Of a DNA stretch of 64,000 nt, positions 17,384-28,044 are shown one piece after another (position 1 is the first letter of the stretch; every line of letters begins with the position of its first letter). Both the position numbers and the translations under genes were made by a program. Source of the stretch: Pseudomonas maioricensis (lineage in GTDB: Bacteria; Pseudomonadota; Gammaproteobacteria; Pseudomonadales; Pseudomonadaceae). The notes under the pieces were generated by a model that was given only the letters and a program-made list of their open reading frames with translations, was not told where the DNA came from and made no database searches. The DNA is taken from contig NZ_LOHG01000006.1 of NCBI RefSeq assembly GCF_022790535.1, positions 273,090 through 337,089 on the forward strand. The letters run 5' to 3'.

Positions 17384-17467
17384 TATGGGAGGCGGGCTTG
17401 CCCGCGATAAGCACAACCAGTGTTATCTGAAGCACTGCATCGCGAGCAAGCTCTGCTTTCACAGGAT
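17384..17467. repeat. Degenerate REP inverted pair
   Basis: GGGAGGCGGGCTTGCCCGCG (from 17388) and TCGCGAGCAAGCTCTGCTTT (to about 17458) are opposed REP-like arms of the GAGCTTGCTCGCGA subtype with several mismatches. They separate the DHA2 transporter gene from the convergent Cache-protein gene. Confidence 0.7.
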
Positions 17468-18322
17468 CTACTTGCTGTAATACCCCACCGCCACCAGGTA
17501 ATTCCCGACCTTGCGCGCGTACGCATGCTTGTTCTCCACCTTGCCGGTTACCGGGTTGCGCCAGCGGTATTCGTATTCAGCGGCGTCCTGTTTATCAATC
17601 AAGGCCAGCATCGGCTCACCCACAGGTTTGCCCTCAGGATCTTTTACCTTGCGAAAGTCAGTGTTGATCAGTCGCAGATTCGTACCGTGTGCCACATAAC
17701 GCTTACTGGTCAGATCGACGACGAACACATAGAGGTCATCCTGCAAAAAGCCGCCTCGCAGGCTATTGATCGCACTGAGTGTGCCCTTTTGGTCACGATT
17801 CAGCTCACCGACAGCCTTATCCAGCAATACCCTGGCTTGCTCAGGCGAAGCCCGAGGAACGTAATAACCCACCGCGAGGATCCGCTCGCCGACACGCTGG
17901 AAGTAAACACGCTTGCGCTCAACCTTGCCGTCAGCCCAGTTATGCCAGCGGTATTCAGCCTGCTGCACACCCTTGCTCTCAGGGGTTTGCAAAACCTCCT
18001 TGAACGCCTTTTGCAGATCAGGCTCAAGCACCTGAGATACATCCCGACCTATCAGCACCACCGAGGGACCACCGCTGGCGAGCATGACGCCATGAGTATC
18101 GACGACAAACACGTAGCGCTCCCCGTCAACGAACTCGCCCTGACGGCTGAACTCGGCAAATGACTTGTCCCCGGCCTGCTGGTAGCGCGCCACTGCCTTC
18201 TCCAGCAGCGCCTTCGCAGCAGGCCCCTGTTCCGGGCTCTCGACGCCCGCCCCGGCCTGGCCAAGCCAGGCGGAACATAGAAACCCCAGGACAACACCGA
18301 TACGTCGTGGCGAAAGCTGCAT
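17468..18322 (-). CDS. Periplasmic tandem Cache-domain protein
   Basis: The 284-residue product starts at the ATG at 18322 (GAGGG seven bases upstream; an earlier in-frame ATG would spoil the signal peptide). The signal peptide MQLSPRRIGVVLGFLCSAWL is followed by two homologous Cache-like halves. Each has a YVFVVD strand (residues ~70 and ~195), a W-containing EYRWxN segment (~123 and ~247) and an ending VGxYxxAVGYY. The two copies point to internal duplication of an sCache_2-type sensor. There is no transmembrane anchor after the signal and no kinase, GGDEF or chemotaxis output domain. It is therefore a free periplasmic sensor or ligand-binding protein that would need a separate partner. The ligand is unknown. 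Confidence 0.85.
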   Translation of the reverse strand: MQLSPRRIGVVLGFLCSAWLGQAGAGVESPEQGPAAKALLEKAVARYQQAGDKSFAEFSRQGEFVDGERYVFVVDTHGVMLASGGPSVVLIGRDVSQVLEPDLQKAFKEVLQTPESKGVQQAEYRWHNWADGKVERKRVYFQRVGERILAVGYYVPRASPEQARVLLDKAVGELNRDQKGTLSAINSLRGGFLQDDLYVFVVDLTSKRYVAHGTNLRLINTDFRKVKDPEGKPVGEPMLALIDKQDAAEYEYRWRNPVTGKVENKHAYARKVGNYLVAVGYYSK

Positions 18323-18418
18323 GACAGGACCCTCTTTTTTATAAGTCTGCGCAGAGCTTAGCCAAACGCCGGATGATGAAGAATCATTCATAAAGAAGAG
18401 GTGAGCGCCGCCGTTCTG

Positions 18419-19576
18419 TTACCCGCTGAAATCAGTCCAGAACCACTGGGTTCGATCTGCTTTGAGGTGCTCGAAAGCGGGCATGACTTCACCTTTATTG
18501 AAGAAGCGGCGAGAGCGCGCCATGGCGCTGCTGAACCAATGCCCGGTCTGCGGACAAGGTTGACCGGCACGCACCGAGGCCATGGGTTTTTCATCGAAAC
18601 GGGCATACCACTGGGCAGTGGACTGTTCGGTAAACCCTATGCCGCGCCCCGGACAAGGGTGCAGGCACCCGGTATCCTGCACGCGGACAGGCCTGAGTAC
18701 CTTGTTGACCGCCATATAGGCACTCGACGGCTCTTCTCCCTTGCCTCCCAGCGTCGGCAGGACACCCGCACGAATCATGAGACCGCTTTCGTAAGTGTGA
18801 AAAACCACATCGCTGTTGGCACTTAGCACACTGCGCAACCGGTCGCTGCCTCCCAACTGCTGAACAAAGCGGTTGCCCAGAACGCTGTACCAACTGACGC
18901 CCTTGATCCGGTCCAGCAATCGCAAGCTTTCCATATGAGGCCCGGCATCCACCATCAAGCCAACATAACGTTGAGCCAGCTGGTACTCCAAAGGCAGGTA
19001 TCGCAGACCATCGCCCGGCAAGACACACACGAGACTGCCATAGCCGTGGTCGGCCTGGGTCTGATTGCACAGGTACTTGATCCACCCCTCATACGTTTTG
19101 GCCCCGTCCCTGTCCATCAGAACGGTCCATGGCAGGAGCATTTTCAGACAAGAGTGATCGGTGGCCGCCTGGCTCTGAGGAGGCGCCATCACCGACATGC
19201 AATGAGTCGCGGCCTCGACTGGCCTGGCACTGGAAATCGACCATAACAGCGGCTGGTCAGGCGAGCTTTCAAGCACCTGCCGTCGGCAGATGGAGAAGCT
19301 GCTGGGGGACAACTTTCGAAGTCGCTGGTAAGACTGCCACTCCAGAGCAGGCCGAAACGTCTCGTAAAATTGCGTAAAGCACGCTTCGATCCGTTGCCGG
19401 GTCTGCGTCGTATGGCCTTGCTTGAAGTACAACGTTGTCATCAGCCCAAGTCGGGCGGCAGGTCTGCACTGTGCAGCGTCGATCAGCAACTGATTGGCCT
19501 GACACTTGAGCCTTCCCAGAATTCCTGATGCTTCAGATACGGTTTGCAACACGTTTTTATTCTCCCGGTCATCCAT
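18419..19576 (-). CDS. DUF3396 / type VI immunity family protein (orphan)
   Basis: A ~385-residue cytoplasmic protein. The segment ARLGLMTTLYFKQGHTTQTR followed by a long helical region, and later RYLPLEYQLAQRYVGLMVDA with SWYSVLGNRFVQQLGG, match the DUF3396 fold found in many type VI secretion immunity proteins. The C-terminus (PCPQTGHWFSS, then RFFNKGEVMP) is the short motif often seen at the end of such immunity proteins. The start is unsure: ATG 19576 or TTG 19663, the latter with AGGA six bases upstream. No VgrG, PAAR, Hcp or effector gene is adjacent, so it looks like an orphan immunity gene. The target effector is unknown. Confidence 0.75.
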   Translation of the reverse strand: MDDRENKNVLQTVSEASGILGRLKCQANQLLIDAAQCRPAARLGLMTTLYFKQGHTTQTRQRIEACFTQFYETFRPALEWQSYQRLRKLSPSSFSICRRQVLESSPDQPLLWSISSARPVEAATHCMSVMAPPQSQAATDHSCLKMLLPWTVLMDRDGAKTYEGWIKYLCNQTQADHGYGSLVCVLPGDGLRYLPLEYQLAQRYVGLMVDAGPHMESLRLLDRIKGVSWYSVLGNRFVQQLGGSDRLRSVLSANSDVVFHTYESGLMIRAGVLPTLGGKGEEPSSAYMAVNKVLRPVRVQDTGCLHPCPGRGIGFTEQSTAQWYARFDEKPMASVRAGQPCPQTGHWFSSAMARSRRFFNKGEVMPAFEHLKADRTQWFWTDFSG

Positions 19577-19836
19577 AAACAAGAATGCGACGGAAGAGTG
19601 AAGGTAGTTGCCAGCGGGAACAATACGGGAAAACCACTTTGGGAAATCAGCTACACACTTCAAGAAGTGTCCTACTCAAATCCTACAAAAATAGCCTCTG
19701 CCGAACGCTTTCGATCACTCGCAGTCATAGTGGCATTGCGACACATTTGTAAGCAGTCGGTAAACTGACTGGGCAGTCACTGCATACTTCGATATAGATG
19801 TGCAGGGCGCAAGGCAGGGATATTCTGAAAGAAGTT

Positions 19837-20469
19837 TCAGGTGCGCAGCGCGGGACTTAGGCGCAGCATGTCCAGCCCGGCATCCACCCATTTTTCGGCC
19901 CTGTCGTTGAGCGAGTAGCTGTCCGGGACCAGCAGCCACTGACCGAGCATGCCGTCTATATAAGCATGCAGGGCGATGGAAGCGCGGACGGTGTCCAGGT
20001 CAGCAGGCAACTGGCCTTTGCGGACCGCATTGCTCAGTGCCAAGCCGATACGGTCGTTGCACTCGAGTGCATTAACCTGGCGTTGTTGGCGAAAGTCGCA
20101 CATTTCATCGGTGAATTCGCATTTATGAAACAAAATCTCGTTAATGCGACGCGTTTTTGGGTCCAGTGTAATTTCATGAAACAAATGAACGAGCAATTTT
20201 TTCATGCAACCCAATGGGTCGACTTCGTCTTCGCTTTCGCTCGCCCTGGCCATCTCTTCCAGGGGTTCCTGGATGCTGTCGAGCATCGCCTGCACCAGAT
20301 CAGCTTTGTTGCTGAAATGCCAGTAAATAGCGCCGCGTGTCACACCTGCCAAGGATGCGATGTCCGCCAGAGTGGTACGCGCAACGCCTCTCTCATAGAA
20401 CGCTTTTTCAGCGGCCTCGAGAATTTGGCTACGGGTAACCTGAGCTTCCTCTTTGGTACGACGGACCAT
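19837..20469 (-). CDS. ttgR: TetR-family repressor of the TtgABC efflux pump
   Basis: The 210-residue protein begins [20 protein letters not shown]. Its TetR helix-turn-helix ([21 protein letters not shown], residues ~31-51) is followed by an all-helical ligand pocket ([25 protein letters not shown]). It matches TtgR/EmhR/PmeR/AcrR repressors, which bind plant phenolics, flavonoids and antibiotics and then release the pump promoter. The gene diverges from ttgA, and an operator very close to the known TtgR site lies between them, so autoregulation is expected. Confidence 0.95.
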   Translation of the reverse strand: MVRRTKEEAQVTRSQILEAAEKAFYERGVARTTLADIASLAGVTRGAIYWHFSNKADLVQAMLDSIQEPLEEMARASESEDEVDPLGCMKKLLVHLFHEITLDPKTRRINEILFHKCEFTDEMCDFRQQRQVNALECNDRIGLALSNAVRKGQLPADLDTVRASIALHAYIDGMLGQWLLVPDSYSLNDRAEKWVDAGLDMLRLSPALRT

Positions 20470-20602
20470 GGCATTAAAACCTCATTGAAAATGCTCCATG
20501 CCACGAATCATGTGGCTCTGAAGCAACACCGGGCGGCATTTGTATCGCCTTGTCCCGAACCTGCAATCCCCGCCCTGCGCGGCTTCGCGGCACAGGATAG
20601 GG

Positions 20603-20634
20603 TATTTACAAACAACCGTGAATGTAAGTATATT
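20603..20634. promoter_or_regulatory. TtgR operator overlapping the ttgABC promoter
   Basis: TATTTACA (20603-20610) and TGTAAGTA (20623-20630) form an inverted repeat with 7 of 8 matches. The interior AACAACCGTGAA resembles the published P. putida TtgR operator, as I recall it. TTTACA (20605-20610) can serve as -35 with TATATT (20629-20634) as -10 at 18-base spacing, so bound repressor would cover the ttgABC promoter. Confidence 0.82.
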
Positions 20635-20718
20635 CATTAGCCTACTACTTATCCAGCCAGAATTTTTCACACCCTTTCACTTTTCTTGAGCACCCAGGCT
20701 CCTGACCCGAGGATCTTC

Positions 20719-21873
20719 ATGCAATTCAAGCCAGCTGTTACCGTACTGGTCACTGCCGTCGCCCTGGCAACACTGCTCAGTGGATGCAGTAAAAAGGAAG
20801 AAGCCGCAGCTCCTGCAGCTGCACCTCCTCAGGTCGGCGTCGTAACCATCAAAGCTCAACCCTACACCCTGACTTCGGAGTTGCCGGGCCGTACCACGGC
20901 TTACCGCATCGCTGAAGTTCGGCCACAGGTCAACGGCATCATTCTCAAGCGGCTGTTTACAGAGGGCGGCGATGTCAAAGCCGGCCAGCAGCTGTATCAG
21001 ATTGACCCGGCGCTTTACGAAGCCACTGCCAATAGCGCAAAAGCGACGCTGCAATCGGCGAAGTCTCTGGCTGACCGCTACAAGCAGTTGGTCAACGAGC
21101 AAGCGGTAAGCCGTCAGGAGTACGACACCGCTCTGGCCTCCAGCCAGGAAGCCCAGGCCACTCTGCAGACTGCTCAGATCAACCTGCGCTACACCAAGGT
21201 ACTGGCACCGATCTCCGGCCGTATCGGACGCTCCGATGTGACCGAAGGCGCACTGGTTACCAGCGGCCAGACCAATGCCATGGCGACGATCCAGCAACTG
21301 GACCCGATCTACGTTGACGTGACCCAGTCGTCCACCGAGATGCTCAAACTGCGTCGCGACCTGGAGACCGGCAAGCTGCAAAAGGCAGGTGACAACGCGG
21401 CGTCGGTCAAGCTGACCCTTGAAGACGGCAGCGAATACAGCAAGCCGGGCAAACTGGAATTCTCCGAAGTTTCGGTAGATCAGGCGACTGGCTCCGTGAC
21501 CCTGCGCGCAGTGTTCCCGAACCCTGATCACACCCTGTTGCCAGGTATGTTTGTTCACGCTCAGTTGCAGGCTGGCATGAAAAGCGAAGCCATCCTTGCT
21601 CCACAGCAAGGCGTGACCCGTGACATGCGCGGCAAGCCGTCTGCCCTGGTGGTCAACAAAGACAACAAGGTTGAACAGCGTGAACTCATCGCCAACCGCA
21701 CTGCTGGTGCTTATTGGTTGATCGAGAAAGGTCTGGAACCGGGTGATCGCGTAATCACTGAAGGTCTGCAATTCGTCAAGCCAGGCGCAGAAGTGACGGT
21801 CAAGGAAGCGACCAACCTCACGCCAGCCCAGTCCGCTGAGTCCGCCCCTGCCGCCACTGGCAAAGGTGAGTAA
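20719..21873 (+). CDS. ttgA: RND efflux periplasmic adaptor lipoprotein TtgA (MexA type)
   Basis: The 384-residue membrane-fusion protein starts at the ATG at 20719, with GAGGA five bases upstream. The lipobox LLSGC (Cys ~20) ends a lipoprotein signal, so it is anchored to the inner membrane facing the periplasm. A barrel-sandwich (lipoyl) half, GRTTAYRIAEVRPQVNGIIL, is followed by a helical hairpin (~95-165: ATLQSAKSLADRYKQLV). Then come the second lipoyl half (YTKVLAPISGRIGRSDVTEG) and beta-barrel and membrane-proximal domains. It joins TtgB to TtgC. It is the first gene of ttgABC, three bases from ttgB. Confidence 0.95.
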   Translation: MQFKPAVTVLVTAVALATLLSGCSKKEEAAAPAAAPPQVGVVTIKAQPYTLTSELPGRTTAYRIAEVRPQVNGIILKRLFTEGGDVKAGQQLYQIDPALYEATANSAKATLQSAKSLADRYKQLVNEQAVSRQEYDTALASSQEAQATLQTAQINLRYTKVLAPISGRIGRSDVTEGALVTSGQTNAMATIQQLDPIYVDVTQSSTEMLKLRRDLETGKLQKAGDNAASVKLTLEDGSEYSKPGKLEFSEVSVDQATGSVTLRAVFPNPDHTLLPGMFVHAQLQAGMKSEAILAPQQGVTRDMRGKPSALVVNKDNKVEQRELIANRTAGAYWLIEKGLEPGDRVITEGLQFVKPGAEVTVKEATNLTPAQSAESAPAATGKGE

Positions 21874-21876
21874 CCG

Positions 21877-24800
21877 ATGTCTAAATTCTTTATCGACCGC
21901 CCCATTTTCGCCTGGGTATTAGCCCTGGTGATCATGCTGGTGGGTACGCTTTCGATCCTGAAACTACCGATCAACCAATACCCGGCCATTGCACCTACAG
22001 CTATTGATATCCAGGTTACCTACCCAGGTGCTTCGGCGCAGACTGTGCAAGACACCGTGGTTCAGATCATTGAGCAACAGCTCAACGGTATTGATAACCT
22101 GCGTTATGTTTCTTCGGACAGTAACTCCGACGGCAGCATGACCATCACTGTGACCTTCAACCAGGGTACCAACCCGGATACCGCTCAGGTTCAGGTCCAG
22201 AATAAGCTCAACCTGGCGACCCCGCTGCTGCCGCAAGAAGTACAGCAACAGGGCCTGCGCGTTACCAAGTCGGTGAAGAACTTCCTGCTGGTAATCGGTC
22301 TGGTTGCCGAAGACGGCAGCGGTCTGACCCGGGAAGACTTGTCTAACTACATCGTCTCCAACATCCAGGACCCGATTTCCCGGACCTCCGGTGTGGGCGA
22401 CTTCCAGGTGTTCGGTTCGCAGTACGCCATGCGTATCTGGCTCGACCCGGCCAAACTCAACAACTTCCAGCTGACACCGGTTGATGTGAGCACGGCGATT
22501 TCTGCACAGAACGTTCAGATCGCCACCGGCCAGTTGGGCGGTCTCCCTGCCCTGCCTGGCACCCAGCTGAACGCCACAATCATCGGCAAGACTCGTCTGC
22601 AAACCCCTGAGCAGTTCGGCAACATCCTGCTCAAGGTCAATACCGACGGCTCGCAAGTACGCCTGCACGACGTCGCCCGTATCGGGCTGGGTGGCCAGAA
22701 CTACAGCATCGACGCTCAGTTCAACGGCAAGCCGGCTTCAGGTATGGCGATCAAGCTGGCTTCCGGCGCCAACGCTCTGGACACTGCCAAGGCCATTCGC
22801 GCCACTGTCGCCAACCTGGAACCTTTCTTCCCGGCTGGCATGAAAGTGGTTTACCCGTACGACACCACACCGACCGTAACCGAATCGATCTCCGGGGTTG
22901 TTCACACCCTGATCGAAGCGATCGTGCTGGTGTTCCTGGTGATGTACCTGTTCCTGCAAAACTTCCGCGCCACCGTGATTACCACGATGACGGTTCCGGT
23001 GGTATTGCTGGGCACCTTCGGCATCCTCGCGGCGTTCGGTTTCACGATTAACACCCTGACCATGTTCGGCATGATTCTGGCCATCGGACTCTTGGTGGAC
23101 GACGCCATTGTGGTGGTCGAAAACGTCGAACGGGTCATGGCCGAAGAGCACTTATCGCCCAAAGAGGCGACCAAGAAATCCATGGGGCAGATCCAGGGCG
23201 CACTGGTGGGTATCGCCATGGTGCTCTCGGCGGTACTGCTGCCAATGGCGTTCTTCGGCGGTTCTACAGGGGTTATTTACAAACAGTTCTCGATCACCAT
23301 TGTTTCTGCGATGGCCCTGTCGGTTCTGGTTGCCCTGATTTTCACCCCGGCGCTCTGCGCCACTATGCTCAAGCCGATCGACCCGGAAAAACACGGCCAA
23401 CCTAAAAAAGGTTTCTTCGGCTGGTTCAACCGCACGTTTGATCGTGGCGTAGACAGCTACGAGCGCGGCGTGAAACGCATGGTGACTCACAAGTTGCCAG
23501 CATTCGGCGTGTATCTGCTCATCGTTGCGGGCATGATCTTCCTGTTCACCCGCATCCCGAGCGCGTTCCTGCCGGAAGAAGACCAAGGCGTGATTTTCGC
23601 TCAGGTTCAGACCCCTGCGGGCTCGTCTGCCGAGCGTACGCAGAAAGTCATCGACGAGATGCGTACCTTCCTGCTCGACAAGGAAAACGGTGAAGGCAAC
23701 GGCGTGAACTCGGTGTTCAGCGTCAACGGCTTCAACTTTGCCGGTCGTGGTCAGAGCTCGGGCCTTGCGTTCGTCATGCTCAAACCGTGGGACGAGCGTG
23801 ATTCGGAAAATACCGTATTCAAGATTGCTCAACGGGCTCAGGCACACTTCGCCAGCTTCCGTGACGCCATGGTGTATGCAGTTGTTCCACCTTCGGTACT
23901 CGAACTGGGTAACGCTACCGGTTTCGACGTTTACCTTCAGGATCAGGGTGGCGTAGGCCACGAGAAACTGCTGGAAGCGCGTAACCAGTTCCTCGGCATG
24001 GCGGCGCAAAGCAAGATTCTTGCAGGCGTACGTCCGAACGGTCTGGGCGATGAGCCGCAGTACGAGCTCACTGTCGATGACGAAAAGGCCAGTGCCCTGG
24101 GCATCACCTTGTCGAACATCAACCAGACCTTGTCTATCGCTCTGGGTGGCAGCTACGTCAACGACTTCATCGACCGCGGTCGGGTCAAGAAAGTGTACGT
24201 GCAGGGTGAAGCGGCCAGCCGCATGACCCCTGAAGATCTGGGCAAATGGTATGTGCGTAACGACGCAGGGACCATGGTGCCTCTGTCGGCTATTGCCAGC
24301 GGCAAATGGATCTACGGTTCGCCAAAGCTCTCGCGTTACAACGGTGTAGCGGCGATGGAAGTCCTCGGTACTCCTGCTCCGGGTTACAGCTCCGGTCAGG
24401 CGATGGCAGAAGTCGAAGCGATTGCCAAGAAACTGCCAGCGGGTATCGGTTACGCATTTACCGGTCTGTCTTTCGAAGAACGTTTGTCCGGCTCCCAGGC
24501 GCCTGCGCTGTATGCCCTGTCGATGCTGGTGGTGTTCCTCTGTCTGGCAGCACTGTATGAAAGCTGGTCGATTCCGATCGCGGTCATGCTCGTTGTACCA
24601 CTGGGTATCATCGGCGCCCTTATGGCAACCAGTCTGAGAGGCCTGTCCAACGACGTGTTCTTCCAGGTTGGCTTGTTGACGACGATCGGTCTGGCGGCGA
24701 AGAATGCGATCCTGATTGTCGAGTTCGCCAAAGAGCTGCATGAACAGGGCAAGAGTCTGGTGGATGCGGCGATGGAAGCCTGCCGCATGCGTCTGCGCCC

Positions 24801-25038
24801 GATCATCATGACCTCCATGGCGTTCATCCTCGGCGTAGTGCCGCTGGCGATCTCCACCGGTGCCGGTTCAGGTAGCCAGCACGCAATCGGTACGGGCGTA
24901 ATCGGCGGTATGATCACCGCCACCGTCCTGGCAATTTTCTGGGTCCCTATGTTCTACGTTGCCGTGTCGTCGATGTTCAAGAGCAAGTACGACAAGGAAC
25001 ACGAGAAACAAACATCACATGATGAGGCTGGCCAATGA
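21877..25038 (+). CDS. ttgB: RND multidrug efflux transporter TtgB (MexB/AcrB type, HAE1)
   Basis: A 1053-residue, 12-TM inner-membrane proton antiporter trimer. It begins [20 protein letters not shown], typical of HAE1 pumps. The proton-relay aspartate pair is in TM4 ([18 protein letters not shown], about residue 408). Two large periplasmic loops form the drug-binding porter domain, with the C-terminal half starting near residue 540. It captures solvents, beta-lactams, chloramphenicol and similar compounds from the periplasm or inner leaflet. Length is as expected and no frameshift is seen. Its stop codon overlaps the ttgC start by four bases. Confidence 0.96.
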   Translation: MSKFFIDRPIFAWVLALVIMLVGTLSILKLPINQYPAIAPTAIDIQVTYPGASAQTVQDTVVQIIEQQLNGIDNLRYVSSDSNSDGSMTITVTFNQGTNPDTAQVQVQNKLNLATPLLPQEVQQQGLRVTKSVKNFLLVIGLVAEDGSGLTREDLSNYIVSNIQDPISRTSGVGDFQVFGSQYAMRIWLDPAKLNNFQLTPVDVSTAISAQNVQIATGQLGGLPALPGTQLNATIIGKTRLQTPEQFGNILLKVNTDGSQVRLHDVARIGLGGQNYSIDAQFNGKPASGMAIKLASGANALDTAKAIRATVANLEPFFPAGMKVVYPYDTTPTVTESISGVVHTLIEAIVLVFLVMYLFLQNFRATVITTMTVPVVLLGTFGILAAFGFTINTLTMFGMILAIGLLVDDAIVVVENVERVMAEEHLSPKEATKKSMGQIQGALVGIAMVLSAVLLPMAFFGGSTGVIYKQFSITIVSAMALSVLVALIFTPALCATMLKPIDPEKHGQPKKGFFGWFNRTFDRGVDSYERGVKRMVTHKLPAFGVYLLIVAGMIFLFTRIPSAFLPEEDQGVIFAQVQTPAGSSAERTQKVIDEMRTFLLDKENGEGNGVNSVFSVNGFNFAGRGQSSGLAFVMLKPWDERDSENTVFKIAQRAQAHFASFRDAMVYAVVPPSVLELGNATGFDVYLQDQGGVGHEKLLEARNQFLGMAAQSKILAGVRPNGLGDEPQYELTVDDEKASALGITLSNINQTLSIALGGSYVNDFIDRGRVKKVYVQGEAASRMTPEDLGKWYVRNDAGTMVPLSAIASGKWIYGSPKLSRYNGVAAMEVLGTPAPGYSSGQAMAEVEAIAKKLPAGIGYAFTGLSFEERLSGSQAPALYALSMLVVFLCLAALYESWSIPIAVMLVVPLGIIGALMATSLRGLSNDVFFQVGLLTTIGLAAKNAILIVEFAKELHEQGKSLVDAAMEACRMRLRPIIMTSMAFILGVVPLAISTGAGSGSQHAIGTGVIGGMITATVLAIFWVPMFYVAVSSMFKSKYDKEHEKQTSHDEAGQ

Positions 25039-26495
25039 GCAAGTCCCTGATCTCCCTGGCAGTCACTGCGGTCATCCTCAGTGGTTGCTCGTTGATCCCT
25101 GAATACAAACAACCTGCGGCTCCGGTCGCGGCGCAGTACCCGCAAGGACCGGCCTACTCGCCGACCGAAGCGGCGAATGTCGCGGCAGCCGAACAGGGCT
25201 GGCGTCAGTTTTTCCATGATCCGGCCCTGCAACAGCTGATCCAGACTGCTCTGGTCAATAACCGCGACCTGCGTGTCGCGGCGCTGAACATCGACGCTTA
25301 CCGTGCGCAATACCGCATCCAGCGTGCCGATCTGTTCCCGGCTGTTTCTGCCGATGGCAGCGGCAGCCGTCAGCGCTTGCCAGCCGATATGTCGACCACT
25401 GGCCAATCAGGCATCAGCAGCCAGTATTCGGCCACGCTGGGCGTCAGTGCCTACGAGCTGGATCTGTTCGGTCGGGTTCGCAGCCTGAGCGAGCAAGCCT
25501 TGCAGACGTACTTCTCCAGTGAAGAAGCCCGTCGCAGCACGCAGATCAGCCTGGTGGCCAACGTCGCCAACGCCTATCTGACCTGGCAGGCGGACAAGGA
25601 ACTGCTCAAGCTGACAGAAGAAACACTCAAGACCTACGAGGAAAGTCTGCGTCTGACTTCCCGTAGCAACGAAGTGGGTGTTTCTTCGGCGCTGGATCTG
25701 AGTCAGGCACGCACCTCGGTGGAAAGCGCCAAGGTTGCTCTGGCCCGCTATCAGCGCCAGGTCGCTCAGGATCAGAACAACCTGACCTTGCTGCTCGGCA
25801 CTAACCTGCCGGACAACCTGCCGCCCGCTCAGCCTCTGAGCGCCGATCTGCTGAGCACGTTGCCGGCAGGCCTGCCTTCGGATCTGCTGCAGCGTCGTCC
25901 GGACATTCTGCAAGCCGAGCACACCCTGCAAGCTGCCAACGCCAATATCGGCGCGGCCCGTGCTGCGTTCTTCCCAAGCATCAGCCTGACCGCCAATGCG
26001 GGTACGATCAGCCCGGACCTTTCCGGCCTGTTCAAAGGCGGTTCGGGTACCTGGCTGTTCCAGCCAAGCATCAACATCCCGATCTTCAACGCCGGTAGCC
26101 TGCGTGCCAGCCTGGATTACTCGAAAATCCAGAAAGAGATCAGCGTTGCCAACTACGAGAAGGCGATTCAAACCGCCTTCCAGGAAGTCTCTGACGGCCT
26201 GGCCTCACGCAAGACTTACAACGAGCAGTTGCAAGCCCAGCGTGATTTCGTCAACGCCAACCAGGACTACTACCGTCTGGCTGAGCGCCGCTACCGGATC
26301 GGGATCGACAGCAACCTGACCTTCCTGGATGCTCAACGCTCGCTGTTCAGTGCGCAACAATCGCTGATCACCGACCGTCTCTCCCAGCTCACCAGCGAGG
26401 TCAACCTGTACAAGGCCCTCGGCGGTGGCTGGTACGAGCAAACCGGACAGGCCAAACCGATAGATAAAGAGAAGCCGACAGTTCAGCTGTTCTGA
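25035..26495 (+). CDS. ttgC: Outer-membrane efflux channel TtgC (OprM/TolC family)
   Basis: A 486-residue outer-membrane lipoprotein. Its signal ends in the lipobox ILSGC (about residue 18; [19 protein letters not shown]). It has two OEP repeats with long alpha-barrel helices and beta strands ([62 protein letters not shown]). It forms the trimeric exit duct for TtgAB. The ATG overlaps the ttgB stop, indicating translational coupling, and a terminator follows. Confidence 0.95.
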   Translation: MSKSLISLAVTAVILSGCSLIPEYKQPAAPVAAQYPQGPAYSPTEAANVAAAEQGWRQFFHDPALQQLIQTALVNNRDLRVAALNIDAYRAQYRIQRADLFPAVSADGSGSRQRLPADMSTTGQSGISSQYSATLGVSAYELDLFGRVRSLSEQALQTYFSSEEARRSTQISLVANVANAYLTWQADKELLKLTEETLKTYEESLRLTSRSNEVGVSSALDLSQARTSVESAKVALARYQRQVAQDQNNLTLLLGTNLPDNLPPAQPLSADLLSTLPAGLPSDLLQRRPDILQAEHTLQAANANIGAARAAFFPSISLTANAGTISPDLSGLFKGGSGTWLFQPSINIPIFNAGSLRASLDYSKIQKEISVANYEKAIQTAFQEVSDGLASRKTYNEQLQAQRDFVNANQDYYRLAERRYRIGIDSNLTFLDAQRSLFSAQQSLITDRLSQLTSEVNLYKALGGGWYEQTGQAKPIDKEKPTVQLF

Positions 26496-26509
26496 TAAGC
26501 GACTCACAT

Positions 26510-26540
26510 AAAAAACCCACCTCATCGGTGGGTTTTTTAT
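26510..26540. terminator. Bidirectional terminator between ttgC and pcaT
   Basis: CCCACC (26516-26521) and GGTGGG (26527-26532) form a stem with a five-base loop, flanked by A-tract and T-tract (AAAAAA before, TTTTTT after). It can therefore stop transcription from both converging genes. Confidence 0.9.
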
Positions 26541-26561
26541 TGCCGCAGATAAATCGATCAA

Positions 26562-27851
26562 TCAGTGATCGTGATGCAAGTAAGCCGGTTGTTTCGGCAA
26601 CCGCAGACTAAACAGGAAAGCGACCGCCATCATGATCGTCACGTACCAGTAGAAGTTATTCTCCACGCCCTGATTCTTCAGACTCAGCGCAACGTATTCC
26701 GCCGAACCACCGAACACCGCGTTAGCCACTGCATAGGCTAGCCCTACGCCCAACGCACGGACCTGCGGCGGGAACATCTCAGCCTTCACCAGGCCGCTGA
26801 TCGAGGTATAGAAGCTGACGATCGCCAAGGCGAAGGTGATCAACAGGAATGCCAGGAATGGATTAGTCGTGGTTTTCAGGGTCATCAGGATCGGCACCGT
26901 GCACAGCGTACCCAGCGCACCGAACCACAACATTGAGTTACGACGCCCGATCTTGTCCGCCAGCATGCCGAACAAGGGCTGCATGCACATGTACAGGAAC
27001 AGTGCGCCGGTCATGATGTAACTGGCGGTTTTGGGGTCCATGCCGCCAGTGTTTACCAGGTACTTCTGCATGTAGGTGGTGAATGTATAGAAAATCAGCG
27101 AGCCGCCTGCGGTGTAACCCAGCACCGTGATAAACGCTGCCTTGTGATCACGAAACAGCGCACCAATGCTGCCAGCATCCTTGTCCTGACGCATTTCAGC
27201 GGTGGTGGTTTCTTCAAGTGAACGACGCAGAAACAGGGAGATCAGCGCAGCAACGGCACCGATCACAAACGGAATCCGCCAGCCGTAGGCACGCAGCTCT
27301 TCAGTGCTGAGAAACTGCTGCATGATCACCACAGTCAACACTGCCAATAACTGACCACCAATCAAGGTCACGTACTGGAACGAGGCGAAGAAACCACGCT
27401 GTCCGCGCAGCGCCACTTCACTCATATACGTCGCCGTGGTGCCGTACTCACCGCCCACCGAGAGCCCTTGAATGAGGCGCGCCAGTAGCAGCAATGCGGG
27501 TGCCCAGACACCAATCGTCGCGTAAGTAGGCAAACACGCGATCATCAACGAACCGCCGCACATCATCAGTACGGCGATCATCATCGAGTTTTTACGACCA
27601 TGCTTGTCAGCCACCCGGCCAAACAACCAGCCACCGATAGGCCGCATCAGGAACCCTGCAGCAAACACACCTGCGGTGTTGAGCAACTGAACGGTGGGGT
27701 CATCGGAAGGAAAGAAGGCGGGAGCGAAGTAGATGGCGCAGAAGGCGTAAACGTAGAAGTCGAACCATTCGACCAGGTTGCCTGAGGAGGCACCGACAAT
27801 CGCAAAGATCCTTTTGCTACGTTCTTCACCCGTGTAATGCGTGGTTGTCAT
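26562..27851 (-). CDS. pcaT: MHS-family MFS dicarboxylate/alpha-ketoglutarate transporter, PcaT-like
   Basis: The 429-residue, ~12-TM symporter shares the family signatures seen in the KgtP-like protein of this window ([61 protein letters not shown]). The two proteins are clearly paralogous but diverged. It lies downstream of pcaF on the same strand, separated by a REP pair and an inverted repeat, which suggests a pca-associated organic-acid transporter as in P. putida. Dicarboxylate and 2-oxoglutarate are the likely substrates; beta-ketoadipate is another candidate. The C-terminus is short and histidine-rich (YLHHDH). Confidence 0.85.
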   Translation of the reverse strand: MTTTHYTGEERSKRIFAIVGASSGNLVEWFDFYVYAFCAIYFAPAFFPSDDPTVQLLNTAGVFAAGFLMRPIGGWLFGRVADKHGRKNSMMIAVLMMCGGSLMIACLPTYATIGVWAPALLLLARLIQGLSVGGEYGTTATYMSEVALRGQRGFFASFQYVTLIGGQLLAVLTVVIMQQFLSTEELRAYGWRIPFVIGAVAALISLFLRRSLEETTTAEMRQDKDAGSIGALFRDHKAAFITVLGYTAGGSLIFYTFTTYMQKYLVNTGGMDPKTASYIMTGALFLYMCMQPLFGMLADKIGRRNSMLWFGALGTLCTVPILMTLKTTTNPFLAFLLITFALAIVSFYTSISGLVKAEMFPPQVRALGVGLAYAVANAVFGGSAEYVALSLKNQGVENNFYWYVTIMMAVAFLFSLRLPKQPAYLHHDH

Positions 27852-27938
27852 TATTTTTTCCCCATTAAAGCTTAACAGTCATCCAAGACATAACCTGTAA
27901 CATGTGACAGCGCATAAGTCTCTTGAATTCCCTCCTCC

Positions 27939-28012
27939 TGTAGGAGCTGCCGAAGGCTGCGAACGCGGTGTGTCAGGCAAATCGACTTCGCAGCCTTCGG
28001 CAGCTCCTACAA
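27939..28012. repeat. REP inverted pair, GCCGAAGGCTGCGA subtype
   Basis: TGTAGGAGCTGCCGAAGGCT (from 27939) is opposed to its exact complement ending near 28011, with a ~30-base loop. It lies between pcaF and pcaT and may set their relative expression. Confidence 0.88.
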
Positions 28013-28044
28013 AAACAAAGCTCGAGTGAGCTCCTGAAAAACAA

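Noticed and set aside
23152..24741. A 529-codon frame antisense to ttgB
   Set aside because: Composition (Gln, Arg, His rich) and lack of any motif mark it as a shadow of the efflux pump gene.
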